From Pseudescherichia vulneris NBRC 102420 (GTDB lineage: Bacteria; Pseudomonadota; Gammaproteobacteria; Enterobacterales; Enterobacteriaceae), in the NCBI RefSeq assembly GCF_000759795.1, contig NZ_BBMZ01000002.1, forward strand, positions 124,001 to 188,000: DNA of 64,000 nt, in the 5' to 3' direction. Below the pieces are notes generated by a model. It did no database searches and was not told where the DNA came from. It saw nothing but the letters and a program-made list of their open reading frames with translations. The translations under genes were made by a program, and so were the position numbers. Numbering within the stretch: position 1 is the stretch's first letter; every line of letters starts with the position of its first letter. Shown here piece by piece: positions 34,449 to 43,248 of the stretch.

Positions 34449-34467
34449 GCCGGGCGCAAAACCCGGC
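34449..34467. repeat. Small GC hairpin between cysC and ygbE
   Basis: GCCGGG-CGCAAAA-CCCGGC lies just after the cysC stop. There is no U-run. It looks like a REP remnant or weak terminator. Confidence 0.4.
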
Positions 34468-34473
34468 GTTGTC

Positions 34474-35079
34474 TCAGGATCTGATAATATCGTCCCGTTT
34501 CAGTAGATCTAATAATTGAGCCACTAAATTTGTTACTAATTGTTCGCCGTCCAGATGCACCTCGGGTAACTCAGGTGCCTCATAAACGGAATCGATGCCG
34601 GTAAAATGGCGTAGCTCACCGGCCCGCGCCTTTTTATACAGCCCTTTGGGATCCCGCGCTTCGCAGGTAGCCAGGGAGGTATCAACAAAGACCTCGTAAA
34701 AACGTCCCTCGCCTACGCGCTCGCGCACCATCTGCCGCTCGGCCCGGTGCGGAGAGATGAAAGCCGTCAGCACCACCAGCCCCGCATCGACCATCAGCCG
34801 GGCTACCTCGCCCACGCGGCGAATGTTCTCCTTGCGATCGTCGTCGCTGAAGCCCAGATCGCTGCACAGACCGTGGCGTACGTTATCGCCGTCCAGTAGA
34901 TAGGTGCTCACGCCCAGCCGGTGCAGCGCCTCCTCCAGCGCCCCGGCGACCGTGGATTTACCCGAGCCGGATAGCCCGGTAAACCACAGCACAACCCCAC
35001 GGTGGCCGTGGAGTTGCTCCCGCTGCTGCGCGGTGACGGGATGCGCGTGCCAGACGACGTTCTCGTCATGATCCGCCAT
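34474..35079 (-). CDS. cysC: Adenylyl-sulfate kinase CysC
   Basis: A 201-residue APS kinase, same length as in E. coli. The P-loop GLSGSGKS is at residues 35-42. The [16 protein letters not shown] and [16 protein letters not shown] motifs bind APS. It phosphorylates APS to PAPS using ATP. It overlaps cysN by a single base (35079), so it is the third gene of cysDNC. Confidence 0.97.
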   Translation of the reverse strand: MADHDENVVWHAHPVTAQQREQLHGHRGVVLWFTGLSGSGKSTVAGALEEALHRLGVSTYLLDGDNVRHGLCSDLGFSDDDRKENIRRVGEVARLMVDAGLVVLTAFISPHRAERQMVRERVGEGRFYEVFVDTSLATCEARDPKGLYKKARAGELRHFTGIDSVYEAPELPEVHLDGEQLVTNLVAQLLDLLKRDDIIRS

Positions 35080-36506
35080 TATTTGCCTCCCAGCAGATCG
35101 CGTGCGCCCCAGTGTGGGAAGTGCTTGCGCACCAGCGCGTTCAGCTCCAGCTCAAAGGCGCTGAACTCAGACGGCGCAGCCACGGCGTCAGCGTTCGGCT
35201 GATTCACCATGCCCGCCCCGACGGTAACGTTGCTCAGGCGATCGATAAAGATCATCCCGCCGGTAACCGGGTTATCCTGGTATTTATCCAGCACCAGCGG
35301 CTCGTCAAAGGTCAGATCAACCAGACCGATACCGTTCAGCGGCAGCGCATCGACGCTGCGCTGGGTCAGGTTATTGATGTCCACCTGATACTGAACGCCG
35401 TCCACCCGCGCACGGGTCTTCTTGCCGGCGATTTTGATGTCGTAGCTCTGGCCTGGGGTCAGCGGCTGCTCGGCCATCCATACCACGTCTACCGCAGCGC
35501 GCTGTACGGCTGGCAGGTTCGCCTGCGCATCCAGCAGCAGATCGCCCCGGCTGATGTCGATCTCATCCCTCAGCACCAGGGTCACCGCTTCGCCCGCGCC
35601 CGCTTCCTGCAGATCGCCATCGAACGTCACAATGCGTGCTACCGTGGACTCTACGCCCGATGGCAGCACCTTAACGCGCTGGCCAACCTTGATACTGCCG
35701 GAGGCCACGGTACCGGAGAAGCCGCGGAAGTCGAGGTTCGGACGGTTAACGTACTGCACCGGGAAGCGCATCGGCTGGGTATCGACTACGCGCTGGATCT
35801 CAACGTTCTCCAGCACCTCCAGCAGCGTCGGGCCGCTGTACCACGGCATGCTTGCGCTCTGGCTGGCAACGTTATCCCCTTCCAGCGCCGACAGCGGCAC
35901 AAAGCGGATATCGAGGTTGCCCGGCAGCTGCTCGGCAAAGGTCAGGTAGCTCTGGCGGATCGTGTCAAAGGTCTCTTCGCTAAACTCCACCAGGTCCATT
36001 TTGTTTACCGCCACCACCAGGTGCTTAATGCCCAGCAGGGTGGAGATAAAGCTGTGGCGACGGGTCTGATCCAGCACGCCTTTACGCGCGTCGATCAGCA
36101 GGATCGCCAGATCGCAGGTCGAGGCCCCGGTCGCCATGTTACGGGTGTACTGCTCGTGCCCCGGGGTATCGGCGATAATGAATTTGCGTTTTTCAGTAGA
36201 GAAGTAGCGGTAGGCCACATCAATGGTGATCCCCTGCTCACGCTCGGCCTGCAGGCCATCCACCAGCAGCGCGAGGTCAAGCTTTTCGCCCTGAGTACCG
36301 TGGCGCTTGCTGTCGTTGTGCAGCGTGGAGAGCTGATCTTCATAAATCTGGCGCGTGTCGTGCAGCAGACGGCCAATCAGGGTGCTTTTGCCGTCGTCGA
36401 CGCTGCCGCAGGTCAGAAAGCGCAGCAGGCTTTTGTGCTGCTGGGCGTGCAGGTACGCTTCGACGCCGCCTTCATTAGCAATTTGTTGGGCAATAGTGGT
36501 ATTCAT
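35079..36506 (-). CDS. cysN: Sulfate adenylyltransferase subunit 1 (GTPase) CysN
   Basis: A 475-residue EF-Tu-like GTPase. The P-loop GSVDDGKS is at residues 34-41, followed by the switch motif [28 protein letters not shown] and VNKMDLV. Two beta-barrel domains follow. With CysD it forms ATP sulfurylase, using GTP hydrolysis to drive APS formation. It lies 9 bases after cysD and overlaps cysC. Confidence 0.97.
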   Translation of the reverse strand: MNTTIAQQIANEGGVEAYLHAQQHKSLLRFLTCGSVDDGKSTLIGRLLHDTRQIYEDQLSTLHNDSKRHGTQGEKLDLALLVDGLQAEREQGITIDVAYRYFSTEKRKFIIADTPGHEQYTRNMATGASTCDLAILLIDARKGVLDQTRRHSFISTLLGIKHLVVAVNKMDLVEFSEETFDTIRQSYLTFAEQLPGNLDIRFVPLSALEGDNVASQSASMPWYSGPTLLEVLENVEIQRVVDTQPMRFPVQYVNRPNLDFRGFSGTVASGSIKVGQRVKVLPSGVESTVARIVTFDGDLQEAGAGEAVTLVLRDEIDISRGDLLLDAQANLPAVQRAAVDVVWMAEQPLTPGQSYDIKIAGKKTRARVDGVQYQVDINNLTQRSVDALPLNGIGLVDLTFDEPLVLDKYQDNPVTGGMIFIDRLSNVTVGAGMVNQPNADAVAAPSEFSAFELELNALVRKHFPHWGARDLLGGK

Positions 36507-36515
36507 GGCGGCTCC

Positions 36516-37424
36516 TTAGAAGTATCCCTGGCGTTTTTTCAGCTCCATCGAGCCGGCCTGATCCCGGTCGATGACGCGTCCCTGGCGTTCGCTGGTGGTG
36601 GAGACCAGCATCTCTTCGATGATCTCCGGCAGCGTCTGGGCGTCAGACTCTACCGCGCCGGTCAGCGGCCAGCAGCCGAGGGTACGGAAGCGCACCATGC
36701 GCTGTTTAATCTCTTCGCCCGGCTGCAGGTCGATGCGGTCGTCATCGATCATCATCAGCATGCCGTCACGTTCCAGCACCGGACGTTCAGCCGCCAGGTA
36801 GAGCGGAACGATTTCGATATTTTCCAGGTAGATGTACTGCCAGATATCCAGCTCGGTCCAGTTCGACAGCGGGAAGACGCGGATGCTCTCACCTTTATTG
36901 ATCTGGCCGTTGTAGTTGTGCCACAGCTCCGGACGCTGATTTTTTGGATCCCAGCGGTGGAAGCGGTCGCGGAAGGAGTAGATACGCTCTTTCGCGCGGG
37001 ATTTCTCCTCGTCGCGGCGCGCACCACCGAATGCTGCGTCAAAGCCGTACTTATTCAGCGCCTGCTTCAGCCCTTCCGTTTTCATGATATCGGTGTGCTT
37101 GGCGCTGCCGTGCACGAACGGGTTGATCCCCATCGCCACGCCTTCCGGGTTTTTATGCACCAGCAGCTCGCAGCCGTAGGCTTTGGCGGTACGGTCACGG
37201 AACTCATACATCTCACGGAATTTCCAGCCAGTGTCGACATGCAGCAGCGGGAAAGGCAGCGTACCCGGATAGAAAGCCTTGCGTGCCAGGTGCAGCATAA
37301 CGCTGGAGTCTTTACCGATAGAGTACATCATCACCGGATTGGAGAATTCAGCCGCCACCTCGCGAATAATATGGATGCTTTCCGCCTCCAGTTGTCGCAG
37401 GTGGGTGAGTCGTTTTTGATCCAT
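36516..37424 (-). CDS. cysD: Sulfate adenylyltransferase subunit 2 CysD
   Basis: A 302-residue CysD of the PP-loop/PAPS-reductase superfamily. The [17 protein letters not shown] loop (residues about 36-52) binds ATP, and [15 protein letters not shown] and the ending [20 protein letters not shown] are family marks. It is the catalytic subunit of ATP sulfurylase and the first gene of cysDNC. The 297-base region to iap (37425-37721) must hold the divergent cysD and iap promoters; cysD is normally activated by CysB. Confidence 0.97.
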   Translation of the reverse strand: MDQKRLTHLRQLEAESIHIIREVAAEFSNPVMMYSIGKDSSVMLHLARKAFYPGTLPFPLLHVDTGWKFREMYEFRDRTAKAYGCELLVHKNPEGVAMGINPFVHGSAKHTDIMKTEGLKQALNKYGFDAAFGGARRDEEKSRAKERIYSFRDRFHRWDPKNQRPELWHNYNGQINKGESIRVFPLSNWTELDIWQYIYLENIEIVPLYLAAERPVLERDGMLMMIDDDRIDLQPGEEIKQRMVRFRTLGCWPLTGAVESDAQTLPEIIEEMLVSTTSERQGRVIDRDQAGSMELKKRQGYF

Positions 37425-37721
37425 AACCGTTCCTTAAGGGGAAATTGACCACACGCGACGATCTGTTCTGTGCGTCTGTTATCTGTCGCATGCGTCGCTA
37501 AAACAAGGGATAGAGGGACTATAGGGGGCGTCTAAGACCGAATGAAATTACGAATTGGAATGAGTAGTTACTCAATGGAATAACGTTGAGCAAAAGCAAA
37601 TATCAAAAAGTGCTTAACGTGAGAAAATACGGGCGTTTAAGCCTAATTGAAATTGTGTAACTCCGATCACAGTTTCATACTAGGCAGGTCAAAAATTTTG
37701 CTTCATTTTTAAGGACTCCCT

Positions 37722-38768
37722 ATGTTTCCCGCATTGCGCCACCTCGCTATGGCTCTGGCGCTCGGTGTGTGCTTTACCGTGCCGGCACAGGCTAAGATCA
37801 ACCAGCCCGGCGAGATGGCCAGCGAGCAGGCTCGCCATATTGCTACCTATTTCCCAGGCCGCATGACCGGCACACCTGCGGAGATGCTCTCAGCCGACTA
37901 TCTGCGCCAGCAGTTTGAACAGATGGGTTACCAGAGTGACATCCGCAAGTTCAACAGCCGCTACATCTATACCTCACGCAATAAGAACCAGAACTGGCAC
38001 AACGTGACCGGCAGTACGGTCATCGCCGCCCACGAAGGCAAGCTGGCTCAGCAGATCATTGTGATGGCGCATCTCGATACCTACGCACCGCGCAGCGACG
38101 CCGATAGCGATAACAACCTTGGCGGCCTGACGCTACAGGGGCTCGACGATAACGCCGCCGGGCTGGGGGTGATGCTGGAGCTGGCTGACCAGCTGAAGGA
38201 TATGCAGACCCAGTACGGCATCCGCTTTATCGCCACCAGCGGCGAGGAGGAGGGACGACTGGGCGCGGAAAATCTGCTGCAGCGCATGAGCGACGCCGAG
38301 AAGAAAAACACCCTGCTGGTGATCAACCTCGATAACCTGATCGTTGGCGATAAGCTCTATTTTAATAGCGGCAAAAGCACGCCTGCCGCCGTGCGCAAGC
38401 TGACGCGGGATCGCGCTTTAGCCATCGCTCGCCAGCACGGCATCACCGCCACCACCAATCCAGGCCTGAACCCGGACTATCCGAAAGGCACCGACTGCTG
38501 CCACGACAGCGAAGTGTTCGATCGCGCGGGTATTCCGGTGCTCTCCGTCGAGGCGACTAACTGGTCGCTGGGGAAAAAAGATGGCTACCAGCAGCGGGCA
38601 AAAACCAAAGCGTTTCCCGACGGCACCAGCTGGCATAATGTGCGTCTGGATAACCAGCAGTTCATCGACAGCGCCCTGCCCGGCCGCATCGAGCGCCGCA
38701 GCCGCGACGTGATGCGGATTATGCTGCCGCTGATGAAGGAGCTGGCGAAGGCGGAGAAAAACTCATAA
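37722..38768 (+). CDS. iap: Periplasmic aminopeptidase Iap
   Basis: A 348-residue M28-type zinc aminopeptidase with a signal peptide (ALALGVCFTVPAQA, cleavage at about residue 24). Metal and catalytic motifs are visible: MAHLDTYAPR (first zinc His and Asp), LDDNAAGLGVMLELA, SGEEEGRLGAENL and the C-terminal region with CCHDSEVFDRAGIPVLSVE. Iap trims the N-terminus of alkaline phosphatase, making its isozymes. A GGACT-type ribosome site precedes the ATG. In E. coli the CRISPR array starts downstream of this gene; here it does not. Confidence 0.94.
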   Translation: MFPALRHLAMALALGVCFTVPAQAKINQPGEMASEQARHIATYFPGRMTGTPAEMLSADYLRQQFEQMGYQSDIRKFNSRYIYTSRNKNQNWHNVTGSTVIAAHEGKLAQQIIVMAHLDTYAPRSDADSDNNLGGLTLQGLDDNAAGLGVMLELADQLKDMQTQYGIRFIATSGEEEGRLGAENLLQRMSDAEKKNTLLVINLDNLIVGDKLYFNSGKSTPAAVRKLTRDRALAIARQHGITATTNPGLNPDYPKGTDCCHDSEVFDRAGIPVLSVEATNWSLGKKDGYQQRAKTKAFPDGTSWHNVRLDNQQFIDSALPGRIERRSRDVMRIMLPLMKELAKAEKNS

Positions 38769-38783
38769 CGCCATCGTAGTTTG

Positions 38784-38816
38784 GTAGGCCGGGCAAGCGC
38801 AGCGCCGCCCGGCGAT
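38784..38816. repeat. REP palindrome after iap
   Basis: GTAGGCCGGGCAAGCGCAGC followed by GCCGCCCGGCGATG forms one enterobacterial REP. It is a single element, not a CRISPR repeat series. Confidence 0.75.
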
Positions 38817-38840
38817 GAGTATTGCAGCCAATCGAGGATG

Positions 38841-39075
38841 TTAGGCTTGCTTTAGCTCTTCAAAAATTTCAGGGTGCTTATTGAGTATCGCGATTAAAAG
38901 TGCCGATCGCCGCCATATACGTGTCGCCAGCGTCATCGCCTAAGATGCTCTCTCCGCATGCATCGCAATAGTCGCCTTTAATAGCGAGTATCTTCGTTTT
39001 GCGACCTTTGTGCTCGTATTCAACGTCGCGGGTTTCGTGCTTAAGCTCTGCACCGCAACAGATAGGGCATTTCAT
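38841..39075 (-). pseudogene. mqsA: Remnant of MqsA-type antitoxin with internal deletion and frameshift
   Basis: From ATG 39075 the first about 61 codons encode an MqsA/YgiT-type zinc domain (MKCPICCGAELK ... DYCDACGESI, four cysteines as CxxC pairs) ending TFNR, then a shifted stop at 38878. Reading the next frame from the same place gives ALLIAILNKHPEIFEELKQA and a stop at 38841-38843, which matches the C-terminal end of E. coli MqsA (IKLLRVLDKHPELLNEIR). About 54 residues containing the DNA-binding helix-turn-helix are lost, and the two halves are out of frame. The gene is therefore broken. A 65-residue zinc-only protein may still be made. Confidence 0.8.
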
Positions 39076-39077
39076 TT

Positions 39078-39161
39078 CTATAGCTCCTTAAATGAGAAGA
39101 CCTCGGCACCATCTTTAACAATAAACTTAACAGCAGTCACGAGGCGGGAAGGATACCCATC
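39078..39161 (-). pseudogene. mqsR: C-terminal fragment of MqsR-type toxin
   Basis: Directly before the mqsA remnant, a short open frame ends DGYPSRLVTAVKFIVKDGAE then VFSFKEL and TAG at 39078-39080. It lines up with the C-terminus of E. coli MqsR (PRLVTGQVYLKITVIHD ... VSFKEK). The toxin gene precedes antitoxin by a few bases, as in real mqsRA. The rest of mqsR is missing; the 3' end of the LprI-like gene (stop at 39137) overlaps the fragment in another frame, so the cassette appears to have replaced most of mqsR. Confidence 0.65.
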
Positions 39162-39592
39162 ATTTTTATTTCTTCACCATGCCTTTTGTTGAGATTAATC
39201 TCACACTGATCAATGAATGCTTGATAATCGTAAGCGTCCTCATTAATCTCTGTCGCCACAGCCAAGCATAGCTCTTTTCTATACTGCTTCCATAGTTTTT
39301 GAGCATGTAAGAAACGTTGACTGTATACCTCTCCTGAGGTTTTTGTGGCGTCTTCTTTTCCATTAAACAAACCGACGTTATTATCTTTAATACCTTTATT
39401 TGTTTCTATAATGGTTTTTTCCAGTTGTGATTCGCTTTCAATTTTTTTCTGATGAAGGCAGCTTTCTTGCTGATTCGGATTAGCATGCTGAACAAAGCAT
39501 GCTTTTGCCTCTGAGCCTTCATATAGTGCAGCGCTAGCCAGCACAGGAAAATGCAGCATGAAAGTAGCAATGATTAAAATTATCTTCTTCAT
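39137..39592 (-). CDS. LprI-like periplasmic protein, candidate immunity to the 39589-40497 muramidase
   Basis: A 151-residue protein with a signal peptide (IILIIATFMLHFPVLASA) and a mature LprI/DUF1311-like domain: ACFVQHANPNQQESCLHQKK near residue 31, a helical QLEKTIIETNK, QKLWKQYRKELCLAVATEIN and FIDQCEINLNKRHGEE, with four spaced cysteines. The ATG overlaps the stop codon of the upstream muramidase-like gene (ATGA at 39589-39592), the usual layout of an effector followed by its immunity gene. LprI proteins inhibit lysozyme, so protection against a muramidase is a natural role; this is inference. The last about 8 residues are read from DNA that is mqsR in another frame, so the native C-terminus may be altered. 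Confidence 0.65.
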   Translation of the reverse strand: MKKIILIIATFMLHFPVLASAALYEGSEAKACFVQHANPNQQESCLHQKKIESESQLEKTIIETNKGIKDNNVGLFNGKEDATKTSGEVYSQRFLHAQKLWKQYRKELCLAVATEINEDAYDYQAFIDQCEINLNKRHGEEIKMMGILPAS

Positions 39593-40497
39593 CTCAAATA
39601 CCTTAATCTCTGTCTATGCTCTTCAAATCTCATATAATATATATCATTTCTGATATAAGATCTTAATTCTTCTTTGCCAGCAATCGCTGCCTCAAAGAGA
39701 CTTCGTGCGTTATGTACGCCCTGATAAAAAATATCAACAATGACATCTCTTATTCTTAAGTCAAGTTTTTCCCACAGCGGAGCATTTGGTATAGTATGTG
39801 ATACTCTTTGATAAAGATTTCTCGCTTCTAACAGTTTTATTTTGTAAGCTATTTCAAACAATCGTACCTGTTGTAAATGAGTGATTTCGCCGACCAGTGG
39901 GCCATATGACTTTACGAAATCATGGGCTTGTCGTCCAACAAGCCCAACAGCTTTAGAGCAAATAACTCCCTTATATTCCTCGATTCTGGCTTGTCTGAAA
40001 TGCGTCATTATTTCGCCAGCGCTACGGCTTTTCATATCGTAGCCACGTCCTATGGTGACACCGGATAAACCAGCAGGCCAGTGAAGGACTCGCGAGAAAA
40101 GTTTCAAGTTCTCAGGCTGGCGAAATGGTTCAGGTCCTCGCAAATAGTCTATTCCTTCAGCATCAAAAGTAATCTGACCTTCACGCACGTGCAGCGGGCC
40201 TGTATCACGAGGTCTCCAGTGTGGCGCTATGGCCTTACTGAACATAGAGAAAAACCAAACTTGCTGTGGGTGAACTAAGCCAGAGGAAGACATATTCAAT
40301 AGTCGTTGATACCAGATAATCGCTGCATTAGTTTCCGGGTCACATTGACCTGTAGTACGAAGATGATGACCATGGATATGGTTGTAACCAGCATCAATCA
40401 TCATTTTCTGTAGCGTTCTAACGTCTTCCGGTGCATTGACACCAAAGATACCGATAGAACCAGCGGGGTGAAATACACGGGGTGAATGGTAGGGCAC
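39589..40497 (-). CDS. Muramidase-like protein with N-terminal peptidoglycan-binding-like domain (putative T6SS effector)
   Basis: The start is GTG 40497 behind GAGGAG. The 302-residue product has no signal peptide. Residues about 15-85 resemble a peptidoglycan-binding domain (DVRTLQKMMIDAGY, DPETNAAIIWYQRLLN). Residues about 105-290 look like a lysozyme-type domain of the pesticin/T4 class: candidate catalytic Glu114 in FDAEGIDYLRG, then SGVTIGRGYDMKS with Thr148 and Asp154, spaced as the Thr and Asp of pesticin as I recall them. The immunity-like LprI gene overlaps it by 4 bases. A cytosolic-looking wall hydrolase with a coupled secreted partner, in a genome with a T6SS, suggests an effector delivered by Hcp or VgrG. 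A phage-type endolysin is the main alternative. Confidence 0.65.
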   Translation of the reverse strand: MPYHSPRVFHPAGSIGIFGVNAPEDVRTLQKMMIDAGYNHIHGHHLRTTGQCDPETNAAIIWYQRLLNMSSSGLVHPQQVWFFSMFSKAIAPHWRPRDTGPLHVREGQITFDAEGIDYLRGPEPFRQPENLKLFSRVLHWPAGLSGVTIGRGYDMKSRSAGEIMTHFRQARIEEYKGVICSKAVGLVGRQAHDFVKSYGPLVGEITHLQQVRLFEIAYKIKLLEARNLYQRVSHTIPNAPLWEKLDLRIRDVIVDIFYQGVHNARSLFEAAIAGKEELRSYIRNDIYYMRFEEHRQRLRYLR

Positions 40498-40653
40498 GGT
40501 GTTTTGCTCCTCGTCTCGTAAATGATGAGAACCTTTAATTCATTGATTTAATGAATAAATAGTCTATTCTCACCGACTTTTTCCAATTCTACCGCCACCC
40601 CCACCCATGACCCTATCCTAAATTGCTTACTCCCCCACTCTCAGCGCAAAAAC

Positions 40654-40686
40654 CAAAAAAAATGCCGACCCTAAAGTCAGCATTTT
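40654..40686 (-). terminator. Rho-independent terminator of cysJIH
   Basis: AAAATGCCGAC (40659-40669) and GTCAGCATTTT (40676-40686) form a stem just past the cysH stop; on the minus strand it is followed by a run of T. Confidence 0.8.
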
Positions 40687-40703
40687 CCGTTCGGAGCGTT
40701 ACA

Positions 40704-41438
40704 TCACCCCTCGTGCAGTCCGCATTCGCGCTTGAGGCCGAAGAAGCGGGTCTCTTCCTCTGCCATGCCCGGCTCCCATTTGCGGGTGGTGTGCGTATCG
40801 CCCACCGAGAGGTAGCCCTGGTCCCACAGCGGGTGGTACTTCAACCCGTGCTTCTGCAGATACTGATAAACGGTACGGTTATCCCAGTCGATGATCGGCA
40901 GCACCTTAAACACCCCGCGCTGAACTGCCAGCACCGGTAGCGTGGCGCGGCTGCCGGACTGCTCCCGGCGCAGGCCAGCAAACCAGGTCTGCGCCTTCAG
41001 CTCTTTCAGGGCGCGGTTCATCGGCTCGACCTTATTGATCTCGTTGTACTTCTCAATGCCTTCCACGCCCTGCTCCCACAGCTTGCCGTAGCGCGCTTCC
41101 TGCCACGCCGGGCTCTGCTCCGCACGGTAGATCTTCAGGTTCAGCTTGAGCTTGTCTGCCAGCTCATCAATGAACTGGTAGGTCTCCGGGAACAGGTAGC
41201 CGGTATCGGTCAGGATCACCGGGATGTCCGGGCTGATCTGATTTACAAGATGCAGACTGACCGCCGCCTGGATACCAAAGCTTGAGGAGAGCACATACTC
41301 GCCGGGCAGATTTTCTAACGCCCAGACGACGCGCTCTTCCGCGCTCAGTTTTTCCAGCTGGCCGTTGGTCTCCGCCAAAGCCAGAATGCGTTCGACTTTT
41401 GGCAGATCGTTAAGGGCATTTAGATCGAGTATGGACAT
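40704..41438 (-). CDS. cysH: Phosphoadenylyl-sulfate reductase CysH
   Basis: A 244-residue PAPS reductase, same length as in E. coli. The PP-loop region [17 protein letters not shown] (residues about 51-67), [16 protein letters not shown] and the catalytic ending ECGLHEG (Cys239) are intact. It uses thioredoxin to reduce PAPS to sulfite. A pair of REP palindromes separates it from cysI. A terminator follows. Confidence 0.97.
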   Translation of the reverse strand: MSILDLNALNDLPKVERILALAETNGQLEKLSAEERVVWALENLPGEYVLSSSFGIQAAVSLHLVNQISPDIPVILTDTGYLFPETYQFIDELADKLKLNLKIYRAEQSPAWQEARYGKLWEQGVEGIEKYNEINKVEPMNRALKELKAQTWFAGLRREQSGSRATLPVLAVQRGVFKVLPIIDWDNRTVYQYLQKHGLKYHPLWDQGYLSVGDTHTTRKWEPGMAEEETRFFGLKRECGLHEG

Positions 41439-41460
41439 AAGAACCTCGTTTGCCTGTTAC

Positions 41461-41527
41461 GCCGAGCGGCACTGCGTTTGCCCGACCTACGATTTTGTAG
41501 GCCCGGTAAGCAACGCGCCACCGGGCA
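41461..41527. repeat. Pair of REP palindromes (BIME) between cysI and cysH
   Basis: GCCGAGCGGCACTGCGTTTG ... CGACCTAC (41461-41490) and GTAGGCCCGGTAAGCAACGC ... ACCGGGC (41496-41526) lie in opposite orientation and fill the 97-base gap inside the cysJIH operon. Confidence 0.75.
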
Positions 41528-41535
41528 TGACCACA

Positions 41536-43248
41536 TTACTCCCAGAAATCCCGCGCCGGATCCAGCACCGGACGGATGATCCCCGTCCGGACGGTGAAGT
41601 CGCCGAAGCCTTCGCCCGCTTCGCGCTCTTTCGACCAGCGGCCTACCAGCACGTCGATAGAGTCGAGGATCTCTGACTCGGTGATGTTCTCACGGTACAT
41701 GCGCGGAATGCGCGTCCCCATCCGGTTGCCACCAAGGTGCAGGTTATAGCGCCCCGGCGCTTTACCCACGAGGCCCATCTCCGCCAGCAGCGCACGGCCA
41801 CAACCGTTCGGGCAGCCGGTCACGCGCATCACAATATGATCGTCACCCACGCCGTGCTTCTCCATAATCGCTTCGACTTTGTCGACAAAGCTCGGCAGGA
41901 AACGCTCCGCTTCCGCCATCGCCAGCGGACAGGTCGGGAAGGCGACGCAGGCCATGGAGTTCTCGCGCTGCGGTTTCACCGCATCCATCAGACCGTGGGA
42001 ACGCGCCAGCTTCTCAATCTTAGCCTTCTCGCTCTCCGGCACGCCCGCAACGATCAGGTTCTGGTTCGCGGTCAGGCGGAAATCGCCCTTGTGGATCTTC
42101 GCGATCTCCAGCAGGCCGGTCTTCAGCGGACGATCCGGGTAATCAAGGATACGGCCGTTTTCGATAAACAGCGTCAGGTGCCACTTGTTATCGATGCCCT
42201 TCACCCAGCCGATGCGATCCCCGCGGCCGGTGAACTCGTACGGACGAACCGGCTCGAATTTCATGCCCGCCCGGCGCTCGACTTCCGCTTTAAAGGTCTC
42301 AACGCCCACGCGCTCAAGGGTGTATTTGGTCTTGGCGTTTTTACGATCGGTACGGTTGCCCCAGTCGCGCTGGGTCGTCACGACCGCTTCTGCCACCGCC
42401 AGGGTGTGCTCCAGCGGCAGGAAGCCAAACTCGCTCGCGGTGCGGGCGTAGGTTTTCTTGTTACCATGCTCGATAGAGAGGCCGCCGCCCACCAGCAGGT
42501 TAAAGCCGATCAGCTTGCCGTTCTCGGCGATGGCGATAAAGTTCATGTCGTTGGCGTGCAGATCGACGTCGTTCTGCGGCGGGATCACCACCGTGGTTTT
42601 GAACTTACGCGGCAGATAGGTCTGCCCGAGGATCGGTTCTTCATCGGTGGTCGCCACCTTCTCCGCATCGTGCCAGATCTCAGCATAGGCGCGGGTGCGC
42701 GGCAGCAGATGCTCAGAGAGCTTCTTCGCCCACTCGTAGGCTTCCGCGTGCAGCTCCGACTCAATCGGGTTAGAGGTGCAGAGCACGTTACGGTTCATGT
42801 CGTTGGCGGTCGCCAGCGCGTCCAGGCCTACTTCATGCAGCATCTGGTGGGCAGGCTTAACGTTCTTCTTCAGAATACCGTGGTACTGGAAGGTCTGACG
42901 GTTGGTCAGACGAATGCTGCCGTAGATAGTCTTCTCTTCGGCAAACTTATCGATGGCCTGCCACTGCGCCGGGGTGATGATCCCACCCGGCAGACGGCAA
43001 CGCAGCATCATGGCATGGCGCGGCTCCAGCTTCTGCTCGGCGCGTTCGGCACGAATATCACGGTCATCCTGCTGATACATACCGTGGAAGCGGATCAGCA
43101 GAAAGTTGTCACCTTTAAAACCGCCGGTAAGCCCGTCGTTCAGATCTTCCGCAATCGTACCGCGCAGGTAGTTGCTCTCACGTTTCATACGCTCGGCGTC
43201 GGTCAGTTTACCTTCGACCACCAGCGGACCTGGGTGTTTATCGCTCAT
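41536..43248 (-). CDS. cysI: Sulfite reductase hemoprotein subunit CysI
   Basis: A 570-residue CysI, same length as in E. coli. The siroheme/4Fe-4S cysteine pattern [17 protein letters not shown] and [12 protein letters not shown] (residues about 434-485) is intact. Substrate-binding arginines and lysines lie in [15 protein letters not shown]. It reduces sulfite to sulfide with electrons from CysJ. It overlaps the cysJ stop by one base. Confidence 0.97.
   Translation of the reverse strand: MSDKHPGPLVVEGKLTDAERMKRESNYLRGTIAEDLNDGLTGGFKGDNFLLIRFHGMYQQDDRDIRAERAEQKLEPRHAMMLRCRLPGGIITPAQWQAIDKFAEEKTIYGSIRLTNRQTFQYHGILKKNVKPAHQMLHEVGLDALATANDMNRNVLCTSNPIESELHAEAYEWAKKLSEHLLPRTRAYAEIWHDAEKVATTDEEPILGQTYLPRKFKTTVVIPPQNDVDLHANDMNFIAIAENGKLIGFNLLVGGGLSIEHGNKKTYARTASEFGFLPLEHTLAVAEAVVTTQRDWGNRTDRKNAKTKYTLERVGVETFKAEVERRAGMKFEPVRPYEFTGRGDRIGWVKGIDNKWHLTLFIENGRILDYPDRPLKTGLLEIAKIHKGDFRLTANQNLIVAGVPESEKAKIEKLARSHGLMDAVKPQRENSMACVAFPTCPLAMAEAERFLPSFVDKVEAIMEKHGVGDDHIVMRVTGCPNGCGRALLAEMGLVGKAPGRYNLHLGGNRMGTRIPRMYRENITESEILDSIDVLVGRWSKEREAGEGFGDFTVRTGIIRPVLDPARDFWE

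Noticed and set aside
35112-37448. A 778-codon open frame on the plus strand across cysN and cysD
   Set aside because: It is antisense to two highly conserved genes in a GC-rich region, has a low-complexity His/Gln/Arg/Val composition and no ribosome site. It is a shadow of codon bias.
38878-39075. An intact 65-residue MqsA-family antitoxin
   Set aside because: The C-terminal end of the family is still readable just downstream in another frame, so the short product is the result of a deletion and not a natural short form.
38769-40703. CRISPR array at the iap-cysH site
   Set aside because: No regularly spaced repeat series is visible; the only palindrome is a single REP element.
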